From NCBI GenBank assembly GCA_963930655.1, contig OZ005616.1, forward strand, positions 11,250,001 through 11,314,000: a stretch of 64,000 nt of DNA, read 5' to 3'. The translations under genes and the position numbers were made by a program. Numbering within the stretch: the stretch's first letter is position 1; every line of letters begins with the position of its first letter. The stretch is from Myrica gale. Its lineage: Eukaryota > Streptophyta > Magnoliopsida > Fagales > Myricaceae. Shown one piece after another: positions 1-14,300 of the stretch. The notes under the pieces were generated by a model. The model saw only the letters and a program-made list of their open reading frames with translations. It was not told the DNA's origin and ran no database searches.

Positions 1-2291
1 CAACTGTCTCTCAGCCTCACCAACCCATTTGCTAAGCACATCAGCTCCCTTACGCATGTAAAAACTTACTTTCTGGCCAGCCTTTGATGCAGCACAGGCT
101 AATGCTCGGGCAATCAATGTTTTTCCAGTGCCAGGGGGGCCACATAACAATATGCCTCTTGGTGGGGTGATGTGATAGCTTGCAAAGAAATCAGGATATA
201 ACAAGGGAAAGAAAACCATTTCCTTCAAAGAATCAATGTATCCAGAAAGGCCACCTATATCTTCAAAACTAACACTCTCATCAACCTGTAGAGGTTGTAT
301 GTCTGCCCCTCCCTTAGAGCTTGGCCCAGCAGTTTGAATCCCAGAATTCAAGGAAGCAAAAGCATCACCCTGATGACCCCAACCTGATGCAGCAACATTC
401 AATCCCCATGCGGTTGTCCCATGCATGTCCAGTCCCCCAAAAAGCCAAGGTGGCCCAGATCTGCTTCCACCTCGCCCCCAGGGAATTGCAGGGCCTTGGT
501 CCAGCTCATCCACGAGAAGAGAATCATCAGAATCTTCAGCTCTTGTTAAACGATGACGCTTATGAACTCTTGATCCGCCCTTCCTTACATCCCTACCAAC
601 CTTAGAACCCATTCCAGGGTGTAATACCCTTCGAGGAGATCTTGGCCTTGGCTTACCTTCTTCCATAGACATCCTTCTGACATCTGCACGGTTTCGAAGA
701 TCGTATCTCCTCCTTACTTCTTCCTGTTCTTCTTCACCCTCTTCATCATCACCATCTTCCTCTCCTTCATCTTCAGCCTCACCCTCATCTTCAGCCTCAC
801 CATCATTTTGACCATCATCTGCATCATTATAGTCAACATCATTTCCGTTTACCATGTCCTCTTGACCAGCCTTCTCTACTGAAGTACCCTGCTCATCATC
901 AGACTCCAAACCCAATTGTTCTCTAGCAACAGCTTTTGAACGACGAGGTCGAAGTCCTTCACGTCTAGGTGTTTGTTTACTCTCCACAATCTTCCTACGC
1001 TTGGGAGATGATAATTCATCATGAATCACGCTATTGCCAACCCGGTTCCTCAAAGGTCGATATGCAGGTCTCTGAAACGATATGGTGTAACTTTAGTTCT
1101 AAAAAAGAAAGTCATGTTTTATGGGACACATTGTTGAACCTCTATAGAAGCCAAGCTAATAAACAGGCTTCTGTGAGAAGTGCATGTTTGATTAGTAATA
1201 ACCTCACCATTAGGTCCTCATCTTCTGCTCCAGAACTATCCGTATAATCTTCAAGATTTACAGAAACTCTTCTCTTTCTTGTAGAACGCCGGAGATTGGT
1301 TGCGGCTGACTGCAATTGTAAGCACAAAGTACATACATGAGAATTCCAGAAAGCTTGAAATGACTATAGAAAGGGAATCGATGTTTTGTATCTAAACAGC
1401 TTCACGACGAGAACGCATGTACCTCACAAAGGCGTCAAAAAGTCCACAATTGAAAACCTACTAATTTATGTCTCACTAACTCAAGTTTTACAATGTTTTA
1501 CAACACAATCACTGTGCCGACCCTACTGAATTTGACAGATGGAGATACAACTGAACTGACAAAATAAATAGTAGAAGTTTGACATCAGGGTGTGTTGATG
1601 TTACAGTGATTTTCAAACCTCTAAAGCATGCAAAACATAGGTGTGATGCACAGGAAAAAAAAAGATTTTGCAAAGTGAAAAAAATTATTGTGAAACTATG
1701 ATACAGGAGAAACCAATTCATGCCATACAAGAATCCATGCTAACTTCCTGCTGCAGCTATTCCAAATCTTTCCCCTTCAAATGTTGATCAAAATAAGACA
1801 CCAAGAGCAGCACTGATCACAATGCTGGCCAAGACTATCACGTTTTGTCCCGTGATGTATTAAAATCCAGACACACATAAGCTTTAGAGCAATATGTGGT
1901 GGACAACCATTATGCTGATGCATTTCAAATATAACGGAAAGATACTATTCACAGCTAAGATCATCATCCTCGTCCTATTGCTCAGCAAGACGTAAGACAG
2001 ATCAAATCAACCAGAAATAGTCAGCATATATCGCATTAATAAATGCCAACAACAATAGTCACTTACGTCATTGTTAGGTGCGCGGACACAGAGCATCTTG
2101 GCAATCTGAGAGGCGGCAGTCCTAGTCTTGTTCTTGCCCTTCCCTTTCCTGGTACGAATGATGTTGGCGTTGTAATACAAGTAAGTCCGTCCATAAACCT
2201 TCGGCCGTCTCCGGAGCCTATCGCTCGTCCGCACCGGCCTCTCCTCCACCTCTCCATCCCCTCCTTGCCCGGATTTCTTCGAACTATGCAT
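1..2291 (-). CDS. BRAT1: BRAT1/ATAD2-like AAA ATPase, N-terminal 466 residues (partial)
   Basis: Three coding exons were assembled by eye: 2067-2291 (75 codons), 1208-1309 (34 codons) and 1-1071 (357 codons, running off the window). Donors are GAC|GTAAGT and ATG|GTGAGG; acceptors are TTGCAG and TTTCAG. All exons are in phase. The start at 2291 (MHSSKKSGQGG) was preferred to an ATG 15 bases upstream because related plant proteins begin close to this motif. Visible in order: a basic stretch RTSDRLRRRPKVYGR near residue 21, a second basic stretch RRSTRKRRVS near 82, a long Asp/Glu-rich region at about 170-230, then the start of an AAA domain (SFEDIGGLSGYIDSLKEMV) with Walker A GPPGTGKT near 419. 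Walker B, the second AAA module and the bromodomain expected of this family lie outside the window. Family knowledge: nuclear bromodomain AAA ATPases (yeast Yta7, human ATAD2) remodel chromatin; Arabidopsis BRAT1 opposes silencing of methylated loci. Assignment is by recalled similarity. Confidence 0.88.
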
Positions 2292-2760
2292 ACCAATACC
2301 GATCACGACAACAACCGGAAAAAAGGGGGAAAAAAAAAGAAACAGAAAACTCTAGCTCCGCCCTTGATTGCACCAATACTGCTCCATACACTGCACAGAG
2401 ACACTGTCTTATTTAAGAATAACGGTCAATTCCGCAGATTAACAGAAAAAAGATGCATGCAAATGAAATTTGCAAGAGAGGGAGGGCAGAAAGGCATATG
2501 TGGAATGCGAAGCTTTATGCGTAGAGAAAAAAAAGTAAAGGAAGGAGGAGTTTCAAAACTATAGTACAAATTTGATAGGAACCTAAAGAGCTGCAGCATC
2601 TCTCAGCATCACGTGGACAGGAATGAGGAGAAAAAATGGACAGCAGAGATTTACCTGATCGGAGATCTAGTCGTTGACTCGTTGCAGTCGCAGAAAGTGA
2701 AGCACAGAGACGAGAAAGAGGGAGAGAAAAAGTGCTAAAACCCCCAGGGACTTGGTGCTG
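2292..2760 (-). other. 5' leader of the BRAT1-like gene with a probable leader intron
   Basis: On the minus strand a good splice donor, CAG|GTAAAT, lies with its GT at 2654. It suggests a non-coding first exon (about 2655-2745) and a leader intron ending before the ATG at 2291. The acceptor could not be fixed; a CTGTGCAG near 2390 is one candidate. A 173-codon plus-strand reading frame across this stretch (2043-2564) is antisense to exon 1 and shows no recognisable domain. Confidence 0.5.
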
Positions 2761-2774
2761 AAGAAAGGTGCAGA

Positions 2775-2780
2775 TATATA
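2775..2780 (-). promoter_or_regulatory. TATA-like box of the BRAT1-like gene
   Basis: The minus strand reads TTTTATATATC here, about 30 bases upstream of a plausible transcription start and 120 bases upstream of the leader donor. Position and sequence fit a plant TATA box. No experimental or conservation evidence is available. Confidence 0.4.
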
Positions 2781-2799
2781 AAAACCTAAGCTAACGAAC

Positions 2800-3950
2800 A
2801 AGGAGGGGGAACGAGTCAGATCTAGGTGAGTCGGGAGACCCGAGTCGAGTTAAAGGCCGGTGGGACCCGCCTCGGGCTCCGAAGTCCCGTCCTTTAACTC
2901 GTCTGGGTTCGTTCCGTGCGACACGTGCATGATAAAAATAAGACGTTTTTGGCATAGGGGTGAGCAATGTTTTTACCCGTATCTGCCACGTCGGCCAAAG
3001 TTGTGCATTTAGGTTACTTTGGTCGTTGGAGTCGCGTAATATTTTTTCTGACGTGGCGGAGGCTCTTTAAACTCCGTCTGAAAGTGTAAAGCTGTTATTT
3101 TGGATCTGACATAATATTAATGGCTGCTTGTTGGATGTCAACTACTTGGGAGTTCTGTGCCTTCTATTTTTGATGGAATTTGTAGTTTTGTACTGTCCGG
3201 TAACTACAAAATTCGACCGTGTTGGAAATATTATAGATTTCTATGGTTAAAAAATTCTGCCTTTGATTTTTTTTTGGAAATTAAGGTAAATTTTATTAGA
3301 ATTTGTAAAAAAAATTAAAATTTATAAAAAGTGTTGGAATTTATAAAAAAATTATTAAAATTTTTGTCTAGTGTATCTAAACAAGGCCCAATTGTCAAGA
3401 AAAATAAAACAAAAGCCAATCTTTTATAACTACGATTATATATATTAAGAACTCGTATTAATTAAGTATTTTGAATTTTTTTTTGCCCACTTGTTTATTT
3501 AGTAAGACCTAGAAATATATTTATTTTTCTGAATGAAACTTTAGAAATGAATTATTTTTTGTTGTATATATTGGGAGATATATTATGTTAAATTTGTGGC
3601 ATAATAAAAAAAGCCTTTCTCCCAACTCCCGAGCCTAATAGCCTTGTAATTACAATGGGGGAGCTTTGCAAAAGGGCTGTTTCGGACTTAAAAAATGGAT
3701 GTCCGGCTTATAGTAGTTCCATCGATCAAATCAATAGCCAAATCTTGGTTACAGGAGACTTGGAACAAAAACTTCACGGAAAGCAAAAATAAATCTAGGG
3801 AGATTTGGTGTGATTTTCGGTAAGATTTCAATCCTAAAAATTCATATTCGGCAAGTAGTGAAAGGATTCGGCCTGCAGCTGCCTCTTCCTGCATTTGGCC
3901 CGAAGCAAAACTGTTATGTCTCTCCTTGAATTCGCCCTGAGCCAGCTGCG
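2800..3950. other. Intergenic AT-rich spacer
   Basis: No gene was recognised between the promoter of the BRAT1-like gene and the repeat cluster at 4 kb. The sequence is AT-rich with long A and T runs. The stretch at 2820-3100 is more GC-rich, includes ACGTG and CACGTC-like cores, and may be the distal promoter. Confidence 0.5.
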
Positions 3951-3959
3951 TTCAATTGT

Positions 3960-4172
3960 TTTGTTTTGTTTTTTTTTGTCTTTTTTAAATACTTTTAAAT
4001 ATTTAAATTTTAATAAAAAATTAATAAATTTAAAAAAAAAACTTTAAACATCATCATTAATTTTTTTACACGTCAACAACTTCTACACAAACACTAATAC
4101 AACTCTAACATCACCTAAAAATTCTCAAAACACTCCAAATCCTACAAAAATCTTCAAAACGAACATAACCTA
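3960..4172. mobile_element. Tourist-like MITE relative (fragment)
   Basis: The end of this stretch (AACATCACCTAAAAATTCTC and nearby bases) is nearly the same as the end of the MITE at 20919-21089. It stops at an AACGAACATAACC terminus. The 5' end is diverged and no target duplication was found, so limits are approximate. Confidence 0.4.
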
Positions 4173-4173
4173 G

Positions 4174-4316
4174 GTATTATTTTATTGATCCATTATTTAA
4201 ATTATTTAATTTTAAGTAGAAGTCTCGATTCTACTGATCGATTAAATATAAATTATAAATTTTAAGTATAAATTATTTTATTGATCCATTAAAGTAGAAG
4301 TCTCGATTCTAAAATA
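4174..4316. repeat. Local direct duplication, two copies
   Basis: ATTATTTTATTGATCCATTA occurs near 4174 and again near 4270. Each is followed by AAGTAGAAGTCTCGATTCT (near 4214 and near 4295), with AT-rich filler of differing length. This is an imperfect tandem duplication with no coding content. Confidence 0.6.
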
Positions 4317-4383
4317 ACATTAATCAGATATATGCCATTTATATTTTTCCCTTTTAGATAGTCTAATAGTTTTATAAAAATGA

Positions 4384-4680
4384 GAAAATTACACTTCATC
4401 ATTGTAAACTACCGCATCATTTGTAGTTTGCCCCCAAACTACTGCTCTTGGGCATTGGCCTCCTAAAATTAGTGTTTTGTGCTTTAAACCTCAATTGAAA
4501 ATTTAACCATTAAAATGCATGACAACTATTTAACAACCAAGCCATGTGGCACAATATGAATGGTTAAATCTTCAATTACAGGACAAAATGCAAAGAAGTC
4601 TCATTTTGGGGGGTCAATTGCTAAGAATAGAGGACAAAGTGCAAATGAGATGATAATTTAAGATAGTAAAATTTACAAAC
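4384..4680. mobile_element. Diverged foldback MITE
   Basis: The two halves are long imperfect inverted repeats. The left arm (about 4415-4510) contains GCATTGGCCTCC and AAAATTTAACCATT; the reverse complement of the right arm has GCAATTGACCCCCC and AAGATTTAACCATT in the same order. The arrangement is typical of a small non-autonomous foldback DNA transposon. No clear target duplication was found. Confidence 0.55.
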
Positions 4681-5314
4681 AAATAAAAAAGATTCCTACA
4701 AGACTCATAAGATTTGTAAATAATATAAGATCAATCAAACAACCTAATGGATTCCTTTGTGGTCACACTTCGAATCCAAATTGAATGGTTATTTGTAGAA
4801 TATGAATGTTCAAGTCAACAATTAATCAAATATTTATGAAAAACAATATATTTTTTCTTGTTACCTCTAAATAAAAAATGGATTTTAATTATTTTCAACA
4901 AATCATTAATAGATTCATACTTAGTTTCTTCGAAACCTGAGCAGTCCCCTGTCCCACAAAACACCAAATAATTACCATCGAATAATGATCAAGTCAATAG
5001 TTTTGGGATAACGCTTGGGAAGTTTTGAACTTGAAACTTGAAGTAAATAACACCTATATTGGATTTTCAGTCTTAAAAAGAAATATTTACTAGTCCAACA
5101 ATGTTATTTACCTTGTATTAGAGTCTGTAACATAGAAACTGAAGGAGGAGGTAATCACATATATTTTCACCGACACACATTCTTCTTCCTGCTCATTTGC
5201 CTATGCAAACTGGGGTTTGTATTTATCTCCAAAGAATGAAACAATACCCAAATGGTTGGGGCGGGAAAAGAAAAGAGAAACAGAGAGGATATATATGTAA
5301 GATGGCTGATTCTG
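4681..5314. other. Spacer and 3' flank of the SRL2/EFR3-like gene
   Basis: AT-rich sequence without recognisable genes. The part nearest 5315 should contain the 3' untranslated region of the minus-strand gene that ends there. No strong polyadenylation signal could be chosen by eye. Confidence 0.4.
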
Positions 5315-8300
5315 TTAGCAGCCAGCCGCTTTCAAGAATTTGTCATAGGGACTTGAAGGTGGTAATTTGAAAGAGTAGTGCTGATACTCAAGTGAACAGA
5401 GAAGAAGCTGATCATGTCCTCGTATTGGCCCTTCAGGTATCAGCTTTTGATCCTCGTCTGCAAACTCCAGAGTCTGAAAAGAGAGAATTGGTGAGTAATG
5501 CTTTCTACAACATATATTAATATAACACAACCTCTCAGCATGTTGTAACCGCTGCAATCCTCAGATAGGCTCTACGCACTGCTTCATATTAGGACCAAGA
5601 CTTGAGCCCTAACCTTCTCTTTAATATTACACAAGGTAATGTTATGAGTTATGAGTTATGAGCAACTTCTTTCTGTTAGTTTTCCTTTTGTTATTTTCAT
5701 TTCAAACCTTTGGATGAGAACAATCACCCTGGAGTTTTTGAAATGGTAAAAACTTCACTTGTCAGGCTGCATTACTTGAAATCATATGCAAAGCGAGTTT
5801 CTCCCACTTACCCCCATAAAAGAAAAAGAAAAATTTTTCCAGCAGAAACTTTTCCTTGGGACATAAATAAACAACAATCTTGACAGATAGGGGTACGATG
5901 GTCTTGGTGGAGCCTGAATGAGACCAACTTTTTCATGTAGGAGTATCCTCCAAGGATATTGGATCTTGTTTCGATATCTACGCGGCCCTGTGCCTCTTAA
6001 GGTTACTAAGGTGAAAAGCAAGCCTAATTATCATGGCAAATCTACTCACCTTGGATGTTAAAACATGGCATTTCTCTTGAATCTCATCGGATGGAACCAT
6101 GGACTTGGACGCTTTTTGATGCTTGAAACTATGAAGCACTGACATCTTCTGCTGTTTCCCTGTCACAAGGGCTTCACATTGGCTTTTCATTTGGTCATAA
6201 GGTATAGGTGTTGAGGAGACTGGGACACTAGCAACTTGTTGAGCTGTCTTCAAAACCTGTCAGAAATAGCGAACTTCAACTCAAGGAAAAAAAAGAACTT
6301 ATGCTCTACATATACTATATTATAAAAGGATGATGGTAGAACCCTCCCAGCCCATGGATTGAATTTATAGCCTTCCCATTAGTATACGAAAAGTGGAACT
6401 ACTTGGCTACAACGGCTATCAGACTGTTATTTGACTTGAGAGAGAAAAGATAACAAAGCTGCGAATTATATACACAACCCAGGACACTTGCACAGATATT
6501 AACCCTACAATGAAAATTAAATGAGATAAAAGGAGGATATCCGTCATTTCCTATCCTATCTTTCACCGCCTTGAAATGCTTACACCATCTGGATGGCAGT
6601 TCATTACTTGGATGCTTGCATAAAAAAGTAGTGAGTGACAGAAAGAGCAGCAAAACCCTAATTAACTCAGAGAAAGTGCAGCTCTGAGGGAGGCTGTGCA
6701 ACTGCCTTTTCATTTATCCAAAAAATTTCTAAATATGCACGTAGTATATACCAATGCCAATGCACTATTATCTTGAACAAGCAAATATAGTGGGGCCATA
6801 TCAAATTGATAGATATTGTATGAGGATCTTAAAAAGTATACAAAAAAACATGTTCAGTTGATAACACCAAAGTGTTTGTATGACAATGACGTTCAGCCAT
6901 CAACAGCAAAAGATTGGAGAATTTGGAACCAGCAAATTAGAGAGAAGAAATTTCACATTCGACAAAAATCAAACCTATTTTCCCTTCTGTATGGGAAGTA
7001 ATCCTTTTTCACAAATAAAGGACAACTAGGAGCAACAAGACAAAATAGAGGAAAAGTTACAGCAAGCAACATTGAGAGAAATAGATCATGATATACATTC
7101 AAGCGCATACAATCTGTCAAAACGATTATAAATAACATAGGAAGAATTGGCTACTTTTATTTGGCTTTGTTCAGTAATATATTAACATAATAATTTTTTG
7201 AACTTACTGATTCCAAAAGCTGGCTAGCACTTATAACATCCATGGTGTTCATAGAGAGTGATGTTCTGCGACCTGACTGACTTCCACTTGGTTCAGGAAA
7301 GGCTTCTTCATCAGTCAAGGCTCCAGTGTCCTGAAAGGAAACCCCTCATGTAAGCACAAAAATTTTCAAGAACTCCAAAGATGAAGATTATAGTCAGTAC
7401 AGCTATTACCTCATCAAAACCTGGTAAATCTATCTGGGCAAGTGGAGAACAAGGCCGCGGCGTCTCCATAAACAATGGAGGCCCTAAGGGATATGCATCA
7501 TCAGGAGAAAATCCATGTAAGAGTTGATTCTTTATGCTCAACAACTCATCCTGGGGGAAAAAAATTTTTTAGTACCAAGTAAATGCCAAAACTAACACAC
7601 ACAGACCACATATACAGGTAAGAGAATTAGAGAGTAAAAACAAATTTGAAACTTTGAACAAAATGTCAGCAGAACACCTGGAGTTCAACTGTTGACCATG
7701 TATCATGAAATCCATTTCTTTTCCTTGGAAACACCTAACCGATTCAAGCACAGTAAGTGGAACCAAGAAGCAGACCAGACCTGGACCTTTTTTTTTTGTA
7801 CATAACCAGACCTGGACTTGCTAGTGACTATGAAATCAATGCAACGGGTCCTTATAAACCCACTGACATAATGATCAAGAACTGAACTAGGTTATCTGCA
7901 TTCAAACTTCGGAAGTTTGCACCAATTGGGTTTCTTCATTCTAGCAAAGATAGAGGAGAAACGAAAAAAAGTGAGAGGCAAGAGGCAAGAGTCACACATA
8001 TCCCAAAATCTTCATCCATTCTGTGGGTCTGTGTACAGGTGGCCGTATGAATGCGCGCACATGTATGCATCCATGACCGAGGTGATGTTGGTGATGACAA
8101 ACAATAAAAGATTCCAGCGTTATCTTCTTTTTCTTGTTCTTCTCCTTAATACAAGTTCCTGTTTGTTGACCACTTCATTTCTTTTTTCAACTCGATCTGC
8201 TTATGCTACTCACTGTTTGATCAATTTTTTCCTCTATCGTGGCCTAGAAGTGAACAACATTTACTGTAATGGTCCTTGCAGTGTGATTTACAAGTTCTTA

Positions 8301-11300
8301 AACCCCCAAATAAAATGAAAGGCCGCCATTCAGAAGAAATCAGAGAACTAGGGTTTGATAGCTGTCGTTTACTTCATGAACAGGTTTTTCATGTATTGAG
8401 GAAAAATAAAGCAATTCCACGCAGAAAGGAACATATTCTAAGAGCTTGCAACATACAGAACTGGAACATCACCTCTGACAATTTTGCAGATTTAGACAAG
8501 AAATGTGATATAACAGTTTCTTTTAATTTCTGATCATCACTTTCTATTGCTGAGAGAGATTTCAATGCAGTGACTTCATCTTCCTCGGATCCATATCTGA
8601 TCTTCCCCCCATCAGATTCTATAGAGACAGCCTGCAGCCGGATATCGTCAACCAACTCAAGGTAAGGATCAACCTGTCAAATGCCAAGATTTAATAAAAT
8701 GATCTAGGAGTCGAAAATACAACTCCACAAAATATGTTCCTTCCCAAAAAGAACTAACAAAAAAGAAAAAGGAGAGGTAGAATGGGCCTCAATCTGAATG
8801 GTAGGTGCAGTACGTACTGTTTTTCCTGTCAAAGATTCCCTAACAAAGGGAATCAGCTCAGGAATACTGCCTGCTCTGGCTGAAAATATAAGCATCGACG
8901 AAGCCAAGGTAAAGAGAGACCTTCTGCGAGATGGTTGTAAACCTCCTTCATAAGTGTGCAATGAACACATATTATAAACTTTGGCTAATGAAAAGCTCTA
9001 ATGAGTTCAAGAAAAAAGTTACTACTTCCTAGGAAATTGACGCGTGGTTTCAAATGGACAAATATGAAGATATCCCCTTTAAGGAAAACCTAAAAATGAC
9101 CCATTTACCTTGTTCGTCTCAAGGAGAAACAATGTCAATGAAAATTTGCCTACAAGGTTTCAAGCCAACTACACTGGATCTTTACAAGAATGAGAATCCT
9201 AAACGCACCGCATCAGTGCTTACAAAGAAGCCAATTTGATTGAAGAGAGAGAGGGAGAGAGCTACATTAGAAAAAAAAAATCAAGACAACAACCAAGCTC
9301 GTGAAAGCAGATGCAACATCATTCAAGGATGTTAGAGTTTCATCATAAGCATGCTGTTTCTACATGGCCAATATTTGTGTTCACAGCACATTCTGTCTAC
9401 TAGTACATATTTGACTGTTCCCTTCTCAAAACAGATGTAGAAAAAAATATCATTCATCCTACATTGAGCCTACCTTCTTGATCCAGAGATATATTTCTGA
9501 GGGAGAATGCCAGCTGGAAACATCTTACTAGAGCTGCATGACTGGAGGTCTGTCAAACAAAAAAACCATTAGAGAAGTTAGAGAAAGCTGTTGAATATGA
9601 AACTTCAATATTGTTTTGCTCATTTTAACATGCCAACAAGAAGATTCACTCAGCGATTTCTATGACAAAACTCCTCTTCAGAACCGTTCTCTCTACAATC
9701 CAAGTCAATCAATCTACTTGTCAGACTCTCTATCACCCGAATGATGAATCCCAGTTTAACATATTATTGGCAGTTTTTATCATCAGGTTGGCCATTGTCA
9801 TATGCCATACTGTCTTAGAGTTTAAGTCTAGACACAAAACAAAGTTCTACTAACCTTAGATCGGGTAAAGAGTAAGGCGATGTTACATGCGTGGGCCATT
9901 GCCACAAAATTTGCAGGATTGTTTTCTGTGGATGTTGCCTGAACCCATATTGATGAAAGCAAAAGACTGACTTGGTGACTGCTCAACCGAAGGCAAGTTA
10001 GCACCTGAACATTTTCAGATAGATAAGATATTAAAATAATGTCTAAAATAAGAACTCTTTGTACAATTAAACCAAAATTGCAAATTATGATCTATTAACC
10101 AAGTAGTTTAGAAGATATGAGTTGCGGTTTCATACAGTCTTTCCATCAGTCAAAGCACGCTTGAAGCTGTAGGACTGATGATGTGATAGATCCATTCCAG
10201 ATTGTTTCAAATCCACATCTGAAATCTGATTTACTTCCTCTGTTGGACCAACATTCTTGGGTTCTGTGGTGGATTTACCTTTTTCATGAGTGGGAAGACT
10301 TCCGCTCCCATCCTCCTGCGATGCACCAAATGATGGAAACCTAGAAACTGGTTTTGAGTGTTCGATGTTGTCTAACCAAGGACAAGGAAGGGATGGCGCA
10401 AGAACGATTGAGAATACACAGTATGCCCCAACTCGTGTTTCAGGGTCTGGATGTGCCATTGCTAAGAGCAATTGGTGAAACAGAGCTTCAGGAAAAGCCT
10501 GAATCAGATCACAAGTATCCCTTTAGAAACTTGGTGATTTTACAAGATCTCAAAATGTGCTAGCGTGGTACATCTATATAAATGCACTTGCCTTCTGGTG
10601 ATATGATATGTTAGGTATGGAAGAGATAATCTTTGCAGTTTGAAGTACAGCAGTGATTGTTGCTCTAGCCACAACAACCGTTATTGGCATATTCTCAAGC
10701 ACCACAGCCATCACATCAAGAATGGGTCCCATGTCTCCCACCTGTTAATCACAAATACACTTTGTAAGACTAATTATGATGAAACAAGAATATCACAGCT
10801 AACCAAGCCCATGACCACCCAACCCTAAAAACAAACAACGAATATAATAAGAACACATAGGAGGAGCTAGTTTCTGAGCAGTCTCCCTGAAAATCTATTT
10901 AATTACTTGGGTTTACTTGTGTGAATTAGAGATATAGAAAAGAGATAAGAAAAAATAACAAAGACTAAAGAAGGGCTTTATGGTTATGAAAGTTAATGCC
11001 TACTAATGATGAGCAAGGTTACATGAAAATGCAAATTTGGAGTGGGGATCAATACTAAAAGCGAACTAAGATTATGAAAGAAAGGCTTTGCTCCTAAGAA
11101 AAGTGATGGAGACTAACAACAAGTAAGATAACATGAAAATATATGTTCAAACTTAGAGTGATGAATAGTAAACTTGATTTGCCAGGATACTCATTCTGAT
11201 GATGCTCCTTTGGTTAAAGAGGAATAAGTGTGTTAAGAACTGCACTATTAGTGTTGCATGCTAATATGGGATGTTGCTTATTTGCAGAATTAGTTTGTGA

Positions 11301-14300
11301 AAGAAGTGCTTCCCTGGAGGCATCACCGTAAACTTACAAAATTTTCACAAGTTTTCAACTACAAGGCCAACAATGTTTTATTGGTACCATCTAACTGAAA
11401 TTTAAATTAATGAAATCTGAATAAAAAGGACATGGTCCAGACCTTGCATATTTCATGCCTTTTCTAGAAGTTTTCACTTCAAAATTGCCGAGACTTCCCA
11501 AAACATTCACATTTAGTGGAAAAGTGACGGGAAACAACTACGAACCTTAAGCGACAACTGTGAAATGCATTCTTCTAGAGCCATACGAAGATCAGTGAAC
11601 CATTTATCTGTACCATCTCTAGGGCTGGATACTTCAGCCAAATTTTGCAGGGACTTCCGTAAATGTTTGATCAGGTCAGCTATTGCACCAACGATTGCAA
11701 CGAAGGCCTGCTGCCTTGCTTTCTTTGCAAGTTGTGTTGTGACATTAACAATATTAATCTGTACAAGAGGTTGTTTGACCACGTTCTTATGATCCAAGTG
11801 CTTGATCAGGATAGACAATAAGAGATGGGAGTTATCCCCTGGCATGGAAAAAAAATTGAATATGCCAATCATGAATGAAAGAACTTTTGGAAAGTAACCA
11901 TTTGAAAGAAAGATAGAACATCAAAGACCTAAGTTTAACCTGCTTCATCCAGAAGTGACTGCAAATACATCAAAACTGAACAGGCAACTCCTTTTTCAGG
12001 CGACCAATGCTTATCAGCATCAAAACTATGGAAAAGGGGTTCAAGCACACGCCGCACCGTTGTGGCTTCCTTTGCCAATCTGGCCATATTACGCAAGCAA
12101 ACCCTGGACCAGTAGGCAGGACTTTTGGAAGTATCCCTGTGAAATTGGCAAATGAATGCAAGATGTTTGATAGTTTGAGGAATGTATACTGTTTCCAAAT
12201 GAAATGGCTATGAACCAATGATGATTTTCTGAAGACAAAAAAATGAAGAACTTTACACTGTGGGGTCCAAATGAGGGTCAGTCATGTGGTTCAGCAGCGA
12301 AGGAACCTTTGTAATGATATTGGGAAAAGATGAGCCTTGTTCCTCTGTTTTAAGGACTCCTTGAACCCACTGGTCCTCAGATGGGGAGCACTGTCTGTCA
12401 TCCTTTCTATTCTGGGAGTTGATTGGAAGATCCATGTAGTTCTCCAAGGTCACAGAAATGATCTATTTAAGAACAGATAAAAAGAGTAAAATTGATATGA
12501 AATTGATAGAGAAAACCCAAATCTAAATGGCACACAGGCCATTGAACTTCGGAAATAGTTAGGTCTTTCTTTTGTCAAAAGCATCAATAATTTAAGGCGG
12601 CAAGGGGAAAATAACACTCACATTGTCGAAGTCCATTGAGATATGGGAATGCTCACCCATGAATGACACCTACCACAAACATGGAGAAAAAACAACAAAG
12701 AATTATAGAGTGTAGGGAAAGCATCAGGATGCATTCGCCACAAAGCCTTAGAAGTAACAGTTCAAAAGGGAGAGAGATATAGAGACAGAAGACAGAGGTG
12801 TTATGAAAGCACAAGATACTTTATATGAAGTGCAAAAATATGAATTATGTATCAATTTAATGGATTAGATCTCCAAGGAGAAGAAGTTATAGAAGAAGGA
12901 AAAGGAAAATAAATCTGTCATAAAAAGTCAAAACTAATAAACTAGTCAACAAAATAGCAGCAGTCTCATACATTGACCTTAAGAAGGCATCATTGAGAGG
13001 GCTCAATCTAGTAGGCATTCATAACCAAATTCAGAAAATCTCATCTGCATGTTCCTATGAGATCATGTCAGTAAATATCCTCTATATGCTTCTATAAGAT
13101 CGTGACATTTATGCAGCTCTCTATTCCCCATTCTTGAGAGAAGCCATGTTCCTGTCATACCATCAATTCCACAACACCAATAAATTTAACTTTTGAATAT
13201 TCAGATGTACCTCACTTACAGTTGTTTCCACAGTTCCACAGATCACTTATATAAAAAAAAGTTGGAACATAACCCCATGTCAGTTAAAAATTACAATCTC
13301 AAAGAAGCTGGAGACTGTTAAAAGACACAAACAAGTTTATAGAGACAGCATCAAATTACAAAATTGAGGAACACAATGTATACTGCTAGAAATATCCTTT
13401 TTGGGCATTAATTAGGAGACACTTAATACCATAATTAATGACAATCAACTGAGATGGTGAAGCTTTATCTCCATGTCCTTCCCCACCCCCCACCCCACCA
13501 CACCATTACATGCTTATCTCCGTTCCCTTTGAGAAACACATACCCATAGAATGATCAGGAAGTTGTTGTTCAGTGCCCTTGTCACGTTTTCACAATCCAA
13601 ATTGAGTTTTGCACTAGCCTTCATGAATAAAGGATGCCACTGATAATCGGCACAATTTAAGGTTGTAGTTACGTAGTTACTAGCAGTCTTATTACCACAT
13701 TCCTTTGAGAGGGTTAAGCCTCAAGCTATGGCTAGCCCGCTTATGGACCCTTCTATCCATCTAAACATCTACTAAGGGCTTTCCCAGCACTTAAGCTTCA
13801 TACTACGTTCATACCCATTTTTCGCCTAGAACAGAAAAAAGCAAAACTATCATCCTCATAAAGCTGAGCCTTCTCCTGGACTCATTTGACTGCATGTAGG
13901 AGTACACTATTCCACGACGGGCTAATTATTGATAATGTTAGCAGCACAAGATATGTCGGCCTAGCAGCTTTGAACATATAACTACTCTTTAAGTGTCAAG
14001 CCGTTTGGGATGTTCCTTTTCTTAGATTGGCTAATGATTGGGAGTTAGCGGATTTTTCAGCTTTTTTCTTCCGTGTGTCTGGGACGGAGATTAGAAGAGG
14101 TGGGGAAGATAAGTTGTTTTGGAAGGGGTCTAAAGATGGGGTCTTTTCGGTGAAGTCTATGTATTCTCTCCTTGTGGGTGGGAATGGCTTGGCTTTTCCA
14201 TGGAAAGGGGTGTGGAGGTCGAAGTGCCCCATGAGGGTTTCTTTCATTGTTTGGGAGGCTATGCATGAGAGAATCCTCACTACTAATAACCTTCGTAGAC

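Noticed and set aside
2043..2564. 173-codon plus frame
   Set aside because: Antisense to exon 1 and leader intron of the BRAT1-like gene; no recognisable domain.
7917..8533. Plus frames of 133 and 85 codons in the SRL2-like gene
   Set aside because: They are antisense to intron 15 and exon 15 of that gene and carry no domain.
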